A stretch of DNA of 62,057 bases. It comes from Branchiostoma floridae (lineage: Eukaryota; Chordata; Leptocardii; Amphioxiformes; Branchiostomatidae). The stretch's first letter is position 1; each line of letters opens with the position of its first letter. Both the position numbers and the translations under genes were made by a program. Location of the stretch: assembly GCF_000003815.2 (NCBI RefSeq), contig NC_049983.1:7199395-7261451 (forward strand), written 5' to 3'. Positions 33,501 through 42,495 of the stretch are shown one piece after another. Below the pieces are notes generated by a model. That model searched no databases and was not told the origin of the DNA. It saw only the letters and a program-made list of their open reading frames with translations.

Positions 33501-35176
33501 TCTCCGCTCACAACTTTGGCGGTACCGTCTTTTTTTAAAACTAGAGTATATTGTTTTTTCTCTGTTGTATTTTTCAAAAAGAAATTACAAATAGTCATAT
33601 ATATCATAATCATAGCCATATATGCCATATTATCATAATTTCATATATTAATATAAGGTAAATTACAAGACATTCCATACTTTACTTATTAATAAGATAG
33701 TGCCTGTTGATTGGTTAGGTAAATACGACTGGGATGCGGCATCGCAGACCTACAAGAAGGGTGGTGACACAGTCCGGACGGAAGGGACACATCCTGTTCT
33801 GTATTCAGCTAAAGGTATCCTTTTTACTATCTTTATAACAGTCAACTAGAACACAATAATAGCCTGTTGTTGTTATTTTGAGTACAGTAGAAACCAATTA
33901 ATTCCTCAACGGGTTAACGCACATTCCTGTTATGGGTTCCCAAAATCCCAAACCTGTGCGGTCCAGCTAGATAACTTCGCATTATTGCACCAGCCGGATA
34001 ATTGCACGAAATTCACTGACAAATAGGCAGTGCAACTGAGCGGCTCCTACAGTATATGTTATTGGATATGAGGCACGAGTATCAAAAACAAATACTGTAT
34101 TGCATTCATTAGTAAGTTTGCACTGCATCCAATATAATGTGTGTATTTCTTCCTCTAACAACACTGATAACTGTTCTTTTACCTGGTGAGTGATTGACCC
34201 ACCAAGCAACCAACAAAACGAGCAATCAGCAGACCAACTGGATTTCTAAATGAATTATTGGAACATCGACTCATGCGTTTGATCATCATTACAGGTAGCC
34301 ACGGCCTGTGGTCCAACCCTGGCACCCACACGTACGAGAAAATTCTCAAAATCGAGAAACTGCAGGACGAGACCAGCACGGGGACGGTATGGAACACGTG
34401 GAGGAACGTACCCTGCATTAAGTACCACCCTGGTGGGGGCTACACCGGGTCCTGGTCATGGCTCAACTACCAGGGACGGTGGGGAAACAGGAAGGTAAAC
34501 CACTGGCTATTGTATCTCCAGTGTAATAAGCCAGTATACGTAAAATTCCGATAATGTTAATGCAATATACTATGGTAAATAGTACTAAATACTAGTGGCC
34601 AAAATATATTCGTAAAAGAAGAAGAAGTTAACTGGGCGAAGTGTGGTAATCTGTATTTATTCATGGGAGTTGAACGATGTACCATTCCTATATGTCTAAC
34701 AACTAATCTAATCTAATCTAATAGTATACTATCTAGGTAATGTACACGCTAATACTTTAGAACATTGTGTCAATGGCAGTATGCTGCTTCGGGAAATTAT
34801 GGCATTGTCTCGTTTTTGCAAGGAGTTGTATACAACTAGCAAGTTGGTACATAAGTAGATAATGATTTTGAACAGGACATGATGATAATACATTGGATAT
34901 CTATGTCTTGGCATAGGACAATGGATTGTAACAATTTTGACCGTCTTTTTCGAAGGGTTGACAATCCATTATGAACTGGAATACGTTCTAATATCGTAGA
35001 CCAAAGCTCTAAACATTATTACGCGTACTTGTATATCTCACTGATTTCTTAACAAGTGTATGTATTTTTTGTAGGATGGTTGTACTGTTGAGAAGCTAAG
35101 CGGTGAATGCATACTGAACGACGGGCCAGTCTCTATCAACGACAGGGATGCAATGAAATATAACAATCTGGATTAA
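24514..35176 (+). CDS. secreted two-WSC-domain / Vps62 (DUF946) protein, 576 aa
   Basis: Twelve exons join in frame: 24514-24574, 24913-25005, 25296-25382, 25838-25969, 26343-26501, 30212-30343, 31231-31392, 32179-32550, 33387-33521, 33719-33814, 34295-34494, 35075-35176. All introns are phase 1 except the last (phase 0). Residues 1-17 are a signal peptide ([12 protein letters not shown]). Residues 18-80 are an acidic propeptide-like part ending near GKR (74-76). WSC domain 1 is about 82-177 and WSC 2 about 179-275, each with [28 protein letters not shown] and CGG. Residues 276-576 match Vps62/DUF946 ([48 protein letters not shown]). WSC domains usually bind glycans; the Vps62 domain has no agreed biochemical role. 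The product probably acts outside the cell or in the secretory route. Introns hold LINEs, a mariner and a dead WSC exon. Confidence 0.8.
24708..24885 (+). repeat. intronic minisatellite
   Basis: About four variants of a 30-50-bp unit built on GTGCGTCTTTGATGGA and ATCAGATTAGATATGATAA follow each other in intron 1 of the WSC gene. Confidence 0.7.
25810..26740 (+). repeat. WSC module tandem duplication, unit 1
   Basis: This unit holds WSC exons 4-5 with flanking introns. It matches 30180-31600 (unit 2): both exons, the intron after the first exon (AACAAAACATGTCTTTACAG), the stretch before the second (TAGTAAAAATGGACTTTCT) and the 3' flank (GAGCGCGCGTCGGGCGCCCG). The exon pairs look about 90% identical by eye, so the duplication is fairly recent. 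Confidence 0.8.
26777..26870 (+). pseudogene. dead third WSC first-half exon
   Basis: After an acceptor-like CCCTTTCCCACAG the sequence reads as the start of a WSC exon (GCCTGTGGATTGTTATGTAG for the usual Val-x-x-Cys-Tyr-x-Asp). It continues with ACTCGCACTCGTAAGTTCCC and GCTGAATTTTG. A 5-bp insertion gives a stop, and a further insertion follows AAATACTG. The LINE begins 20-30 bp further on and probably destroyed the rest. Confidence 0.7.
26894..29592 (-). pseudogene. 5'-truncated LINE, RTE-like, frameshifted
   Basis: Read on minus, the coding order is: an N-terminal linker ([20 protein letters not shown]), the reverse transcriptase start ([20 protein letters not shown]), [17 protein letters not shown], the active-site block [26 protein letters not shown] and the C-terminus [17 protein letters not shown] ending KAN-stop at 26932. 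A (TGAG)n tail follows at about 26895-26915. No endonuclease is left. The frame breaks near 27465, again near the C-terminus at about 27060-27090, and at the mariner insertion (28422-28977). It sits in intron 5 of the WSC gene on the opposite strand. Assignment to the RTE clade is from the general look of the C-terminus and tail. Confidence 0.85.
28422..28977 (+). mobile_element. mariner deletion derivative, copy 1
   Basis: A TA target duplication (28420-28421 and 28978-28979) flanks inverted ends CGAGGGGCGTGCAATAAGTA and TACTAATTGCACGCCCCTTC. Inside, one frame (from about 28582) encodes the mariner helix-turn-helix start ([37 protein letters not shown]). Then, in another frame, comes the transposase C-terminus ([20 protein letters not shown]). 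The catalytic middle is deleted. It interrupts the LINE between the codons for ESE-V and TAAIKAL; rejoining the flanks restores the LINE frame there. The copy at 47789-48366 has the same internal deletion. Confidence 0.9.
30180..31600 (+). repeat. WSC module tandem duplication, unit 2
   Basis: Partner of 25810-26740. It holds WSC exons 6-7. A hairpin element (30829-30963) and extra sequence lie between the two exons and are absent from unit 1. Confidence 0.8.
30829..30963. mobile_element. hairpin MITE
   Basis: GTTTCGCTCCTTTTGATTGG at the left and CCAATCAGAAGGAGCGAAAA at the right are inverted repeats about 135 bp apart. The interior also pairs (CGACACTAGTGTCGG). Related CTGATTGGTCAATG words occur at 46120-46200. 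Confidence 0.65.
32852..33301 (+). mobile_element. 5'-truncated LINE end with 17-bp target duplication
   Basis: CAAATACCGGCCTTTCT occurs at 32835-32851 and again at 33302-33318. Between them lies the end of a retroelement ORF ([20 protein letters not shown] then stop at about 33039), a 3' UTR with AATAAA, and an ATC-repeat tail. It lies in intron 8 of the WSC gene in sense orientation. Confidence 0.85.
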
Positions 35177-35594
35177 AAAGGTTACTGTAAGATACTTACT
35201 TTTTCACAAGGATTAGAATAATGCATAATTAACATATTTTCAATTTCTGTGAAAATACCATTGCAGGTTTTCAAGGTTATGATTATTCCACTTGTCATAT
35301 CTCAATTACAGGACATTAGAGGGTTGGTCGTCAACTGAGTCGTCTTCTTTGAACTGATGAGTACTTCGACATTGTTATCATCTGGAAGAATAAGTCTAAA
35401 AGAATATTCTAAAAGAAAGAATGGATCCTTTGCACGTTTGAAGTCGTAAGAATAAAAACAAAACAATTATTCTGTAATAACTTAAGACAATTAAGTTCGT
35501 AGATCAGATCATTTTACACATGGAAAGCAGTCTTGTTGCAGTTGTTTGACCATAGTGTTGTATTTCCTCTTGAAAGAAAATATTAACGGCAACT

Positions 35595-35939
35595 CCCGTA
35601 AATAGTTGGTTGGTAGATCAATCGAACAAAGTCTCCTTCGTTTCACAACCTTCTTTTTTATTGTTCCGTAGACGTTTCAGCGACTATCTGTCACCTTCAT
35701 CAATACAAAATGAAATATTCTAAGTTAAACGTTATCAGTGCAATATGGACTATACAGAGGCAGTGCAATCCGAACTTAGAAACAATACAGTAGGTTAAGT
35801 TCGGATTGCACTGCCTCTGTATAGTTCATATTGCACTGATAACGTTAGTATAACATTTTGTACTGATGAAGGTGACAGATAGTCGTCGAAACGTCTACGG
35901 AAGAATAAAAAAGAAGGTTATGAAAGAAGACTTTGTTCA
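35595..35939. mobile_element. foldback element with ~150-bp arms
   Basis: Arms from about 35624 (GAACAAAGTC) to 35938 (GACTTTGTTC) pair over most of their length around a short centre near 35785. The flanks ATTAACGGCAACT (35582-35594) and ATTAATGGCAACT (35940-35952) look like a 13-bp target duplication with one change. The matching place in arm 1 has no insertion. Each arm carries a TGATGAAGGTGACAGATAGT ... GAAAC block. Confidence 0.75.
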
Positions 35940-37897
35940 ATTAATGGCAACTGATTTAAACGACGTCAGTCATATGATGACAAAATCATGTTTACAATTA
36001 TTTCATACCATCTAATAATATCCAGTACAACTACAGTTGTTTATAAATCCATTCATGAGAAAACAAAGGAAAATCAAATGTCAATTTAGCGAGTGACGAA
36101 ATCTTCAAGCTGTACAGCTGACAGGTCATAATCATCTTAACTGATAGCCATGACTTAATAACATTAGAAAGTACCTACCCAGTCCCTTGCCATCAGGGTC
36201 ATGGGGGGCAAGGTAGCATTACTGTACCATACAAGTACAGCATTACATAAGACAGGTCATTAAAACTTGAAGGTAGTAATATAAAAACATGTCAAGACAC
36301 TAAACATCGCTTCACATTGCCAGAAGAATCATACATCACTTCCAGAGTCCTACAAGAAATTTTAGTAGTGAAGTTTAATTTAGTAATATAAAACATTTCA
36401 AGACACTTAACATTGCATCATGCATCACTCCCAGAGTCCTATTGGAATTTTTAGTTGTAAACTTGAATTAAGTAATACAAAACATTTCAAGACACTTAAC
36501 ATCGCTTCACATTGCCAGAAGAATCATGCATCACTTCCAGATTCCTATTTGAAATTTTAGCAGTAAACTTAAATTACACCGCTATACATTATTTCTTGAT
36601 GCTAACGTCAATGGGAAAAATCCAAGGGACCGACAAAAAGTGACCGCAATGGCCAGGTGGTTGCTATGCAAAGCTGGCTGCCAATACAGGTTTGACTGTA
36701 ATATAAAAACATGTCAAGACACTCAACATTGCCTCACATTGCCAGATAGATCATACATCACTTTCAGAATGCTATTAGAAATAGGTCTTTATTGTTTTAT
36801 TTCAAGATTCAGTATTTAAAAAAAATGGTGGGTCCAGGGAAAATATGGTTATATGAACGCTGCAGAGCTAATATGTTATAGGAAGTGGAACATACTGTAA
36901 TATTTGCTTAGAAGAAAGACATATGGTGAGATGTATGGGAAAAAAATAGCAAACAAGCTTTTCTGAGAAATCTACTTCAGCAAAACTTTATTTACTGCTA
37001 ATACTACGTTCAAACAATGTCAGAATAGACAATATTGATATTGTTAATCAATCCCACTCATACGGAAAACCTTGACATCTTCGATTAATTTTTTGGTGAT
37101 TCTGAAAAATCTTGTAGATCACTATTAGTGAAGAACAATTTACTACATGTAGTTTATTACAAGTTTCCAATCGAGACCTGCTTAGAACAGAATATAAATT
37201 TCTCCTGAATTTGGCAAGACTTCTATAGCACATCAGAAAACCATTGCTAGTCTTGCAGTACATTTAGATTTTTATTATTAGAATTCAGTTACTGAATATA
37301 ACATGACATTAATGCAATATTATTACCTAATAGTATATATCGTATGAAACTACAAGCTTTAGTACGAAAGGGGTTGCCGATTCATGTGAACGTGAATTGC
37401 TGTCACTGATCTGTATGGTCTATACATTCCGAGACTACCATTAGAAAAAGCAAAGAAACTGACATGAAGCAAGGACGTTGTGGGCAACATGCAATATAGA
37501 ACTATCTGGACAGAAGTATTTACTGATTTTTTTTTTATTAGCCTATTGAGGATGAATATGGATATGACTTGTTGTAACCAACGTATATGGCCTATACATT
37601 CCGATGCGGTCTAAAAGACTACATTAGAACATGGAATGATGGGTAACAAGGAAATTGTGAGAAACATTAAAAATGGACACTATCTAGACAAGAGTACTTA
37701 CTAATTTTCTGAATAAGCCTATTCTGTGCAATCTTATGGTGGCAATAAATTGCAGTTTGAGGACCAAATACTTGTAGTTTTTTTTTTTTTTGTTTAGGTG
37801 GTAATTTGATTATTTATTATGGTATGACCTAACTAGTCTGTTATTTCTTAGAAAGATATTTTTTCATCCATAAGAGTACCTAAAAGTATAGTACTTC

Positions 37898-38190
37898 CTT
37901 CCTTCTTCAATGTTGAGGACAAAGTCCCTGATAGTAAGTCTCTTAGCAGATTTTCCTTTCCTCTTTGGCACAGGTGAAAAAGGTAGAAGAACACAAGTCG
38001 TTGGAGGGCCACCAATTATTAACACTCAATGACAACGTTTTTTGGTCTCAAACATTTTACTGATGTCACATGCTAAGATGTGTGGATAGCTCTTGCCAGT
38101 ATTCATTCCATCTGTCTTTAGCTGCTTCAGCACTCTAATATACAAGTTATTGGCAGCTTGGAACTCTTTGTCTTTTTTGTCCCATCTGGT
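37898..38190 (-). pseudogene. DUF3504 (Crypton-type recombinase) remnant behind copy B
   Basis: Read on minus, KEFQAANNLYIRVLKQLKTD and SYPHILACDISKMFETK match the N-terminal part of the DUF3504 exon at 43606-44541. A frameshift follows, after which NNPVALQRL-like and CQRGKENL-like sequence is readable in pieces. Only about 95 codons remain. It starts about 180 bp after the stop of the RAG1-N-like exon on the same strand. Confidence 0.75.
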
Positions 38191-38371
38191 TGCCATTTCT
38201 GTTACTTCAATATTGTTTTTGCTGGTGTATTCTTCTTATATTTATCTTCTTCTGTCAGTAACCAATCACAGCTTAGAACTGCATTGAACCAATCAGAGCT
38301 TAGAACTGGATACTACTAGTAGCTGTGTAAAAAAACAGCTGCAGCTTTGTCTTGGTTATCCATATTTACAG

Positions 38372-38827
38372 CTATGCATCCAACGGGTCCTCTTCAAGCT
38401 TCGCTGTGGTTTTCCTCTGTTGTTCTTGTTTTACCTGTGCTCTTGGCCTTCCTGTTGATTTCTTCTTGACAGGTCTTCCACCTTTTGACAAGTAGGCAAT
38501 CTTTTCACAGTGGGCGCAGCTGTTGCTTTCAAACGCATCATGGTCATACCAAGGCACCACCTTGGCCCGCGAAAGTTTTGGTGGCCTGTACATTTTTGTT
38601 CGACAACGATGGCAGAAACGGGGAGGGTGAATGTAGCTTCTGTCCTTAGTAACGTCCACCCCCCAAACCTCATGGATTTTTCCAGCATATTCTCTACAAG
38701 AATGTCCCCTTAACATGCTTATCTTGTCTCTTTTAGTCAACACAGCCTGACCACAGATTCTGCACAGTTTGGAAATGTTCTTGATGTGGTCCAGTATGAC
38801 AGGATCAGCAGACATTCTCTGATCATC
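38372..38827 (-). CDS. copy B terminal exon: RAG1 N-terminal-region-like zinc module
   Basis: The exon follows the acceptor TTGTCTTTCCAG and runs in phase 0 for 151 residues to a stop. Seen: KLCRICGQAV (Cys22, Cys25), VWGVDVTKDRSYIHPPRFCH (His67, Cys72) then RC (Cys75), W93 and H96, and CAHC (Cys104, Cys107). Two GRP/AT-hook-like motifs (KGGRPVKKK, TGRPRAQ) come last. Vertebrate RAG1 has the same order upstream of its RING finger: LCRICG, a V-x-x-I/V-D-V segment, IHP-x-x-FCH-x-C, W-x-H-x-x-x-x-x-C-x-x-C. No RING or catalytic core follows. It joins the copy B SAP-like exon without frame change. It is likely a zinc-binding, DNA- or protein-binding nuclear part. Free N-RAG-like sequences are known from invertebrates (N-RAG-TP elements), so origin from such an element is plausible. 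Confidence 0.75.
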   Translation of the reverse strand, partial: DDQRMSADPVILDHIKNISKLCRICGQAVLTKRDKISMLRGHSCREYAGKIHEVWGVDVTKDRSYIHPPRFCHRCRTKMYRPPKLSRAKVVPWYDHDAFESNSCAHCEKIAYLSKGGRPVKKKSTGRPRAQVKQEQQRKTTAKLEEDPLDA

Positions 38828-39073
38828 CTGGAAAGACAAAAAACAAATTATGAGTATTACAGTCCCAAGATCTGAAGATGAGCTAATGTACCCACCCCTA
38901 CATGTACCTGTACCGGAGTTAAAATGTTTCAGGTACACAGCTCTACTACCCACCTATTATATAATATATAACGTATAAGTGCTCCTTTTAAAAAATCTGA
39001 ATTCATCCGTAATATCTAAGTCACACCTAAGTCACACCTAAGTGATGAAAGTAGCCACAGTTAGTCAGCCTAC

Positions 39074-40009
39074 CTTTAGGGGTTCTTTACTTGAAGGCAC
39101 ATCAAGTCGAGCTTCTTCTTCTTTTAAGGTGATATTCACCTTGTCCAGTTCTTGAGAAAGTTGTCTAGGGAAGGAAGGACAGAACTCACTCCTCAAGTCC
39201 TGCAGCTGTTCATCTTCTGTCTCTTCTTCCAGACCAGACTCTGTCTTGATTTTCACTATAAAGTTCTGTGAAGTTGCAGAGTTAGGCTGTGAAGTTGCAG
39301 AGTTAGGCTGTGAAGTTGCAGAGTTAGGCTGTGAAGTTGCAGAGTTAGGCTGTGAACTAGCAGAGTTAGACTGTGACAGTCTGTTTGATAGTGTGATAGG
39401 CTCTTTCTTCACCTGCACCTGTACAGGGTATGTATGCGTACTCAGAGTCTTAGATATGTCTGCTGCTTGCCTGCTAGACGTCTCGTCCTTTTCTGTGGGC
39501 TCAGAAAGATCTGGAAGATTTTGTGAAGAAGCTTGGTTATTGTCTGGCCTTGAAAGAGCTTGCCTGCTAGGTCCCAGTTCCTTGAGCCAAGATCCATGCT
39601 CGAATGCTGAGCTAGTATTACTGCAGCAGTGCTCGAATGTAGAGCTAGTGCTACTCGTGTCCATTCCCTCGCTTTCCTCTGCTTCATTATCTCTTGTCAT
39701 GAGCTGGAATGCTGAGCTAGTGTTACTACGGCCATGCTCGAATGTAGAGATAGTGTTACTACCGCTGTGCTCAAATGTAGAGCTAGTGTCCATTCCCTCA
39801 TCTCCCTCTACTTCATACTCCCTTGTCATAACCTCTCTCAGCACATGTTCCAAGTCACCCCTCCTCCTCTGGTGTTTACCTGCTAGTTTCACCACAATGT
39901 TTCGCCGATTCAGCTCGGACTGTAGTTCTTCCATGTGCATCCTGGGTAAGAGGGCAAGGGTCGTCTCCATGGAGAAGCCTACGACACCCGTCACTGGAGG
40001 GTTTCTGTC
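39074..40009 (-). CDS. copy B SAP-like exon, 312 codons
   Basis: Acceptor TTCTTACAG before 40009, donor AAG|GTAGGC after 39074, phase 0 both ends. Same plan as copies A and C: DRNPP..TGVVGFSMETTLAL start, SAP-like segment (LLPRMHMEELQSELNRRNIV), acidic TSSTFEH/TSSAF repeats, VKKEP and IKTES motifs. Copy B has five SQPNSAT units (21-bp repeat at about 39269-39376), where copy A has about two and copy C none clear. The second SUMO motif ends in S rather than P but keeps IKTE. It is joined in phase to the RAG1-N-like exon at 38827. The upstream exons for copy B were not found; 40281-40776 lies upstream but has no family resemblance. Confidence 0.7.
39269..39376 (-). repeat. 21-bp coding repeat (SQPNSAT), about five units
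   Basis: On plus the unit reads GAAGTTGCAGAGTTAGGCTGT and repeats nearly exactly, the last unit diverged. It keeps frame. Confidence 0.85.
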
Positions 40010-40280
40010 CTGTAAGAATAATACAAACAACAAACAACAACATATGAATGAGTTGTGCTTGAGGAATTTCCCTGCAGCTGAACTCCAGGTAGCAGCCTTC
40101 AGTCAAAGTTGAACTCAGGTGGTTAATTTTATAGAATCATACACCATGTAGTGTTAGAGTTACTTTTACTTAGTTCTTGCTGAGGATCATCAAGACGGAC
40201 TCTTAATCATTACTTATATTCCAGTACAGTGAATTACCACATGGTTGAATTGTTGCACTTGTTAACATTGTTGGTTTGTA

Positions 40281-40776
40281 CTAAATTTCCACTTTTCTGA
40301 CTTCTTTATATTTGAAAGTAAGGCCTACTTCATAGCTTGGAGGAGAAGGACGAGGCGCAGCCCCTTTGCTCACAACAGAATGTTTCACAGGCTTTGTCCA
40401 AGGTGTTCTTCCAGCCCATCTGAACTCAGCATCTAAAAACTCCTGCAGCTTTTCCCACTGCCGGCTGCCTCCCCTGTTCCATCGTGCATTGTAGTTCCTT
40501 ACTAATTTGCCGTACTGTGTGACTACTAATTTGCATTTTGAACCAACAACTTTTGCAGTGCAGCCCGTTGTATCCAATCCTCCAAACGCATGTAGCCAAC
40601 TGAGCAAGATGCTGTGTCTGTCATGAAGTTGTTTTGTATCACAGGACTCGAGGTTTATTGCATGAACAACTTCGCCTTCATCTTGGAACTTGACACTGGA
40701 ATAATGTAGCTCCAAAAAGTCTCTGTTTGAGAGTGGTTTAGTTGTAGTTGTTTGGGCAGGTTCCAGAAATATATAC
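40281..40776 (-). CDS. unrecognised terminal exon, ~165 codons
   Basis: Good acceptor on minus (TCTATTTTGCAG before 40776), then an open frame to a stop at 40281. An ATG at 40817 would also give an in-frame start, so a single-exon reading cannot be excluded. Features: LSNRDFLELHYSSVKFQDEG, LHDRHSILLSWLHAFGGLDT, then a basic, Trp/Tyr-containing helix-like part (VRNYNARWNRGGSRQWEKL, EFLDAEFRW) that looks like a compact DNA-binding fold. I do not recognise the family. It could be an upstream exon region of copy B, a separate gene, or a transposon gene. Codon use and splice signal argue it is real. Confidence 0.4.
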
Positions 40777-42139
40777 CTGCAAAATAGAAATAAACACAGC
40801 CTTCCAAACACAGTCATAACATATCTTACTCCATCATAACTGAAACTTAAAAGAAAAAGTACTAAAACAATAAAATATCTTACAGTTCAAAATATAAAAT
40901 TTCTTGTCAAAATTGTTTTAACTTTCCTAATGATACTGGTATTGGAAGGGAACCGCCACATCCTAGGCCGTACACATAATTTACACGAACACCATAATTT
41001 GACGCCCCCCTCCCCCTTCGGCAATGCTTATCAAAATGGCATATTACGTGAAAAATAAAAGATATCAAATATCATCTTAGATGAACTTGAACCCCACATA
41101 CTTTCTCAAATCCATAATTTACTTCCTAAACTTTAGAGAAGCGATAGTTACCGAGAAGTGTCCGCGTCGAATCGCCGTCCTAGAAGGAGGAGGGACGGCC
41201 GGGCGCAGTGAATCGGACCACCGTAGAATTTCTCCCCGACCTTTTCGACGTAGGCGTGCAAACATTCTTGCACGGGAATTCACCAAACTTCTGCAGCACG
41301 TCCTCTAATATGTTGTTTATCAACTGCGAACCCCGTTTAACCCAAAATTTAGAAATGTTGAAAATATAGCGAAAATACGACGATGTGTTCCGCTCAACTT
41401 CGATTTTCGACGTGAATTTCCCGCCGCCAATGGGTGAAAGGTCATCCGATGGTGGGGGTGAAAGGTCACAATTTGTGCGCTGTTACCCAAATCAGTGTCT
41501 AGGAAGTTTTGCCTACATTGTAAAGGTGCATCAGCCTTTCTTTGTTCTTTTTTTTTTTTTAAATTTCAAGCCTTTCATACACGGGATACATATTTTATGT
41601 ATGAAATTAGAAACAAATCATCAAAGGAGGTGGGTATCACTTCTGTACATAAAAGACACTTTGTATCAATCACTCATCCTTCCTGTGTTTTTCTGTACTT
41701 TCCTGTGTTTTCCGGTATTAAGGCGGCGCCACCATGCAAAATCCACATCTACAGAATGCAACAAAGCCGAGACAGATTCCACGGCTCCACTATGTATTAC
41801 TCCCATCTATGTCCTTGGAGATCATTCCTGCAAAATCTACGGCGGTGCAATACATATGTATAACGATACCAAGACTCAGATTCAACGACTCGGTCTAATG
41901 CTTCACTACTGGTCTATCTATGAGTAGGAAGTCCCTGGCCTTAGGCTTTTAAAACTATACTCCTGAAAATTCCACGGTTGTGAAATGCGAGGATGCATTA
42001 CAGCAAGGCTTTCATCCCTGTTTCTCACAGCCGCCTACTGAGCAAGTTCCAGCATTGCGGCATTTCTGAATATCTTCTCCTGGCTTCAAGCATGTTTTAC
42101 CCAAAGAACCTGGGCAGTCATCCTTGACGATGAGGTATC
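40777..42139. other. non-coding with repeat fragments
   Basis: No supported gene. 41140-41300 is CpG-rich. The stretch 41686-41718 (CCTTCCTGTGTTTTTCTGTA and TTCCTGTGTTTTCCGGTA) matches 61910-61955 in reverse, so it is part of a dispersed repeat. The open frame 41385-41927 crosses this repeat and a T-tract and is not trusted. Confidence 0.45.
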
Positions 42140-42495
42140 CTACAAAAGTTGTCTGGAGTGCCCCAAGGCACTATATTGGGCCCCCTCCTTTTTCCTCCTC
42201 TAAATATTAATGATCTTCCCAATGTTGTTGGATCTTGTGCGTTTGATTGCGGACAACTATCTGCTATACCAAGTTATTATAGTGACTTGCAAGGTCTACA
42301 TGACAATCATGCTACAAGGTGTTGGTACGGCCACAATTGGAGTGCAGTGCAAGTGTTGCAGAGCTGCATGGATGGCTACCTCCGACAATCGCAGAACCAG
42401 TAGTGTATCAGAAATGCTACTGAAAAGCTTGGAATGTCCCCCTTCTGACAGAGGAAGAAAAGCCCATCTCATCACATTTTAGAAAATAGTTAAGG
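42140..42495 (+). pseudogene. decayed LINE fragment (CR1/Jockey-like reverse transcriptase)
   Basis: The frame LSGVPQGTILGPLLF then NINDLPNVVGS is a reverse-transcriptase block. In the next frame RLIADNYLLYQV stands for the usual RLFADD block. Further on SVSEMLLKSLECPP and GRKAHLITF match the C-terminal end of such ORFs. Frameshifts and a deletion between the blocks make it dead. Confidence 0.8.

Larger units (their letters stand above)
35183..40125. repeat. inverted segmental duplication, arm 2 (copy B)
   Basis: Matches 3860-7095 in reverse orientation. One edge lies only a few bases past the stop codon of the WSC/Vps62 gene (35176). This arm carries the RAG1-N-like exon and a DUF3504 remnant, both absent from arm 1. 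Between 35600 and 37880 no gene is seen. AACATTTCAAGACACTTAAC-like stretches recur at about 36290, 36395, 36480 and 36710, a decayed short tandem repeat. Confidence 0.75.

Noticed and set aside
41385-41927. 180-residue open frame on plus
   Set aside because: It crosses a T-tract and a dispersed repeat shared with 61.9 kb, and has no domain or splice support.
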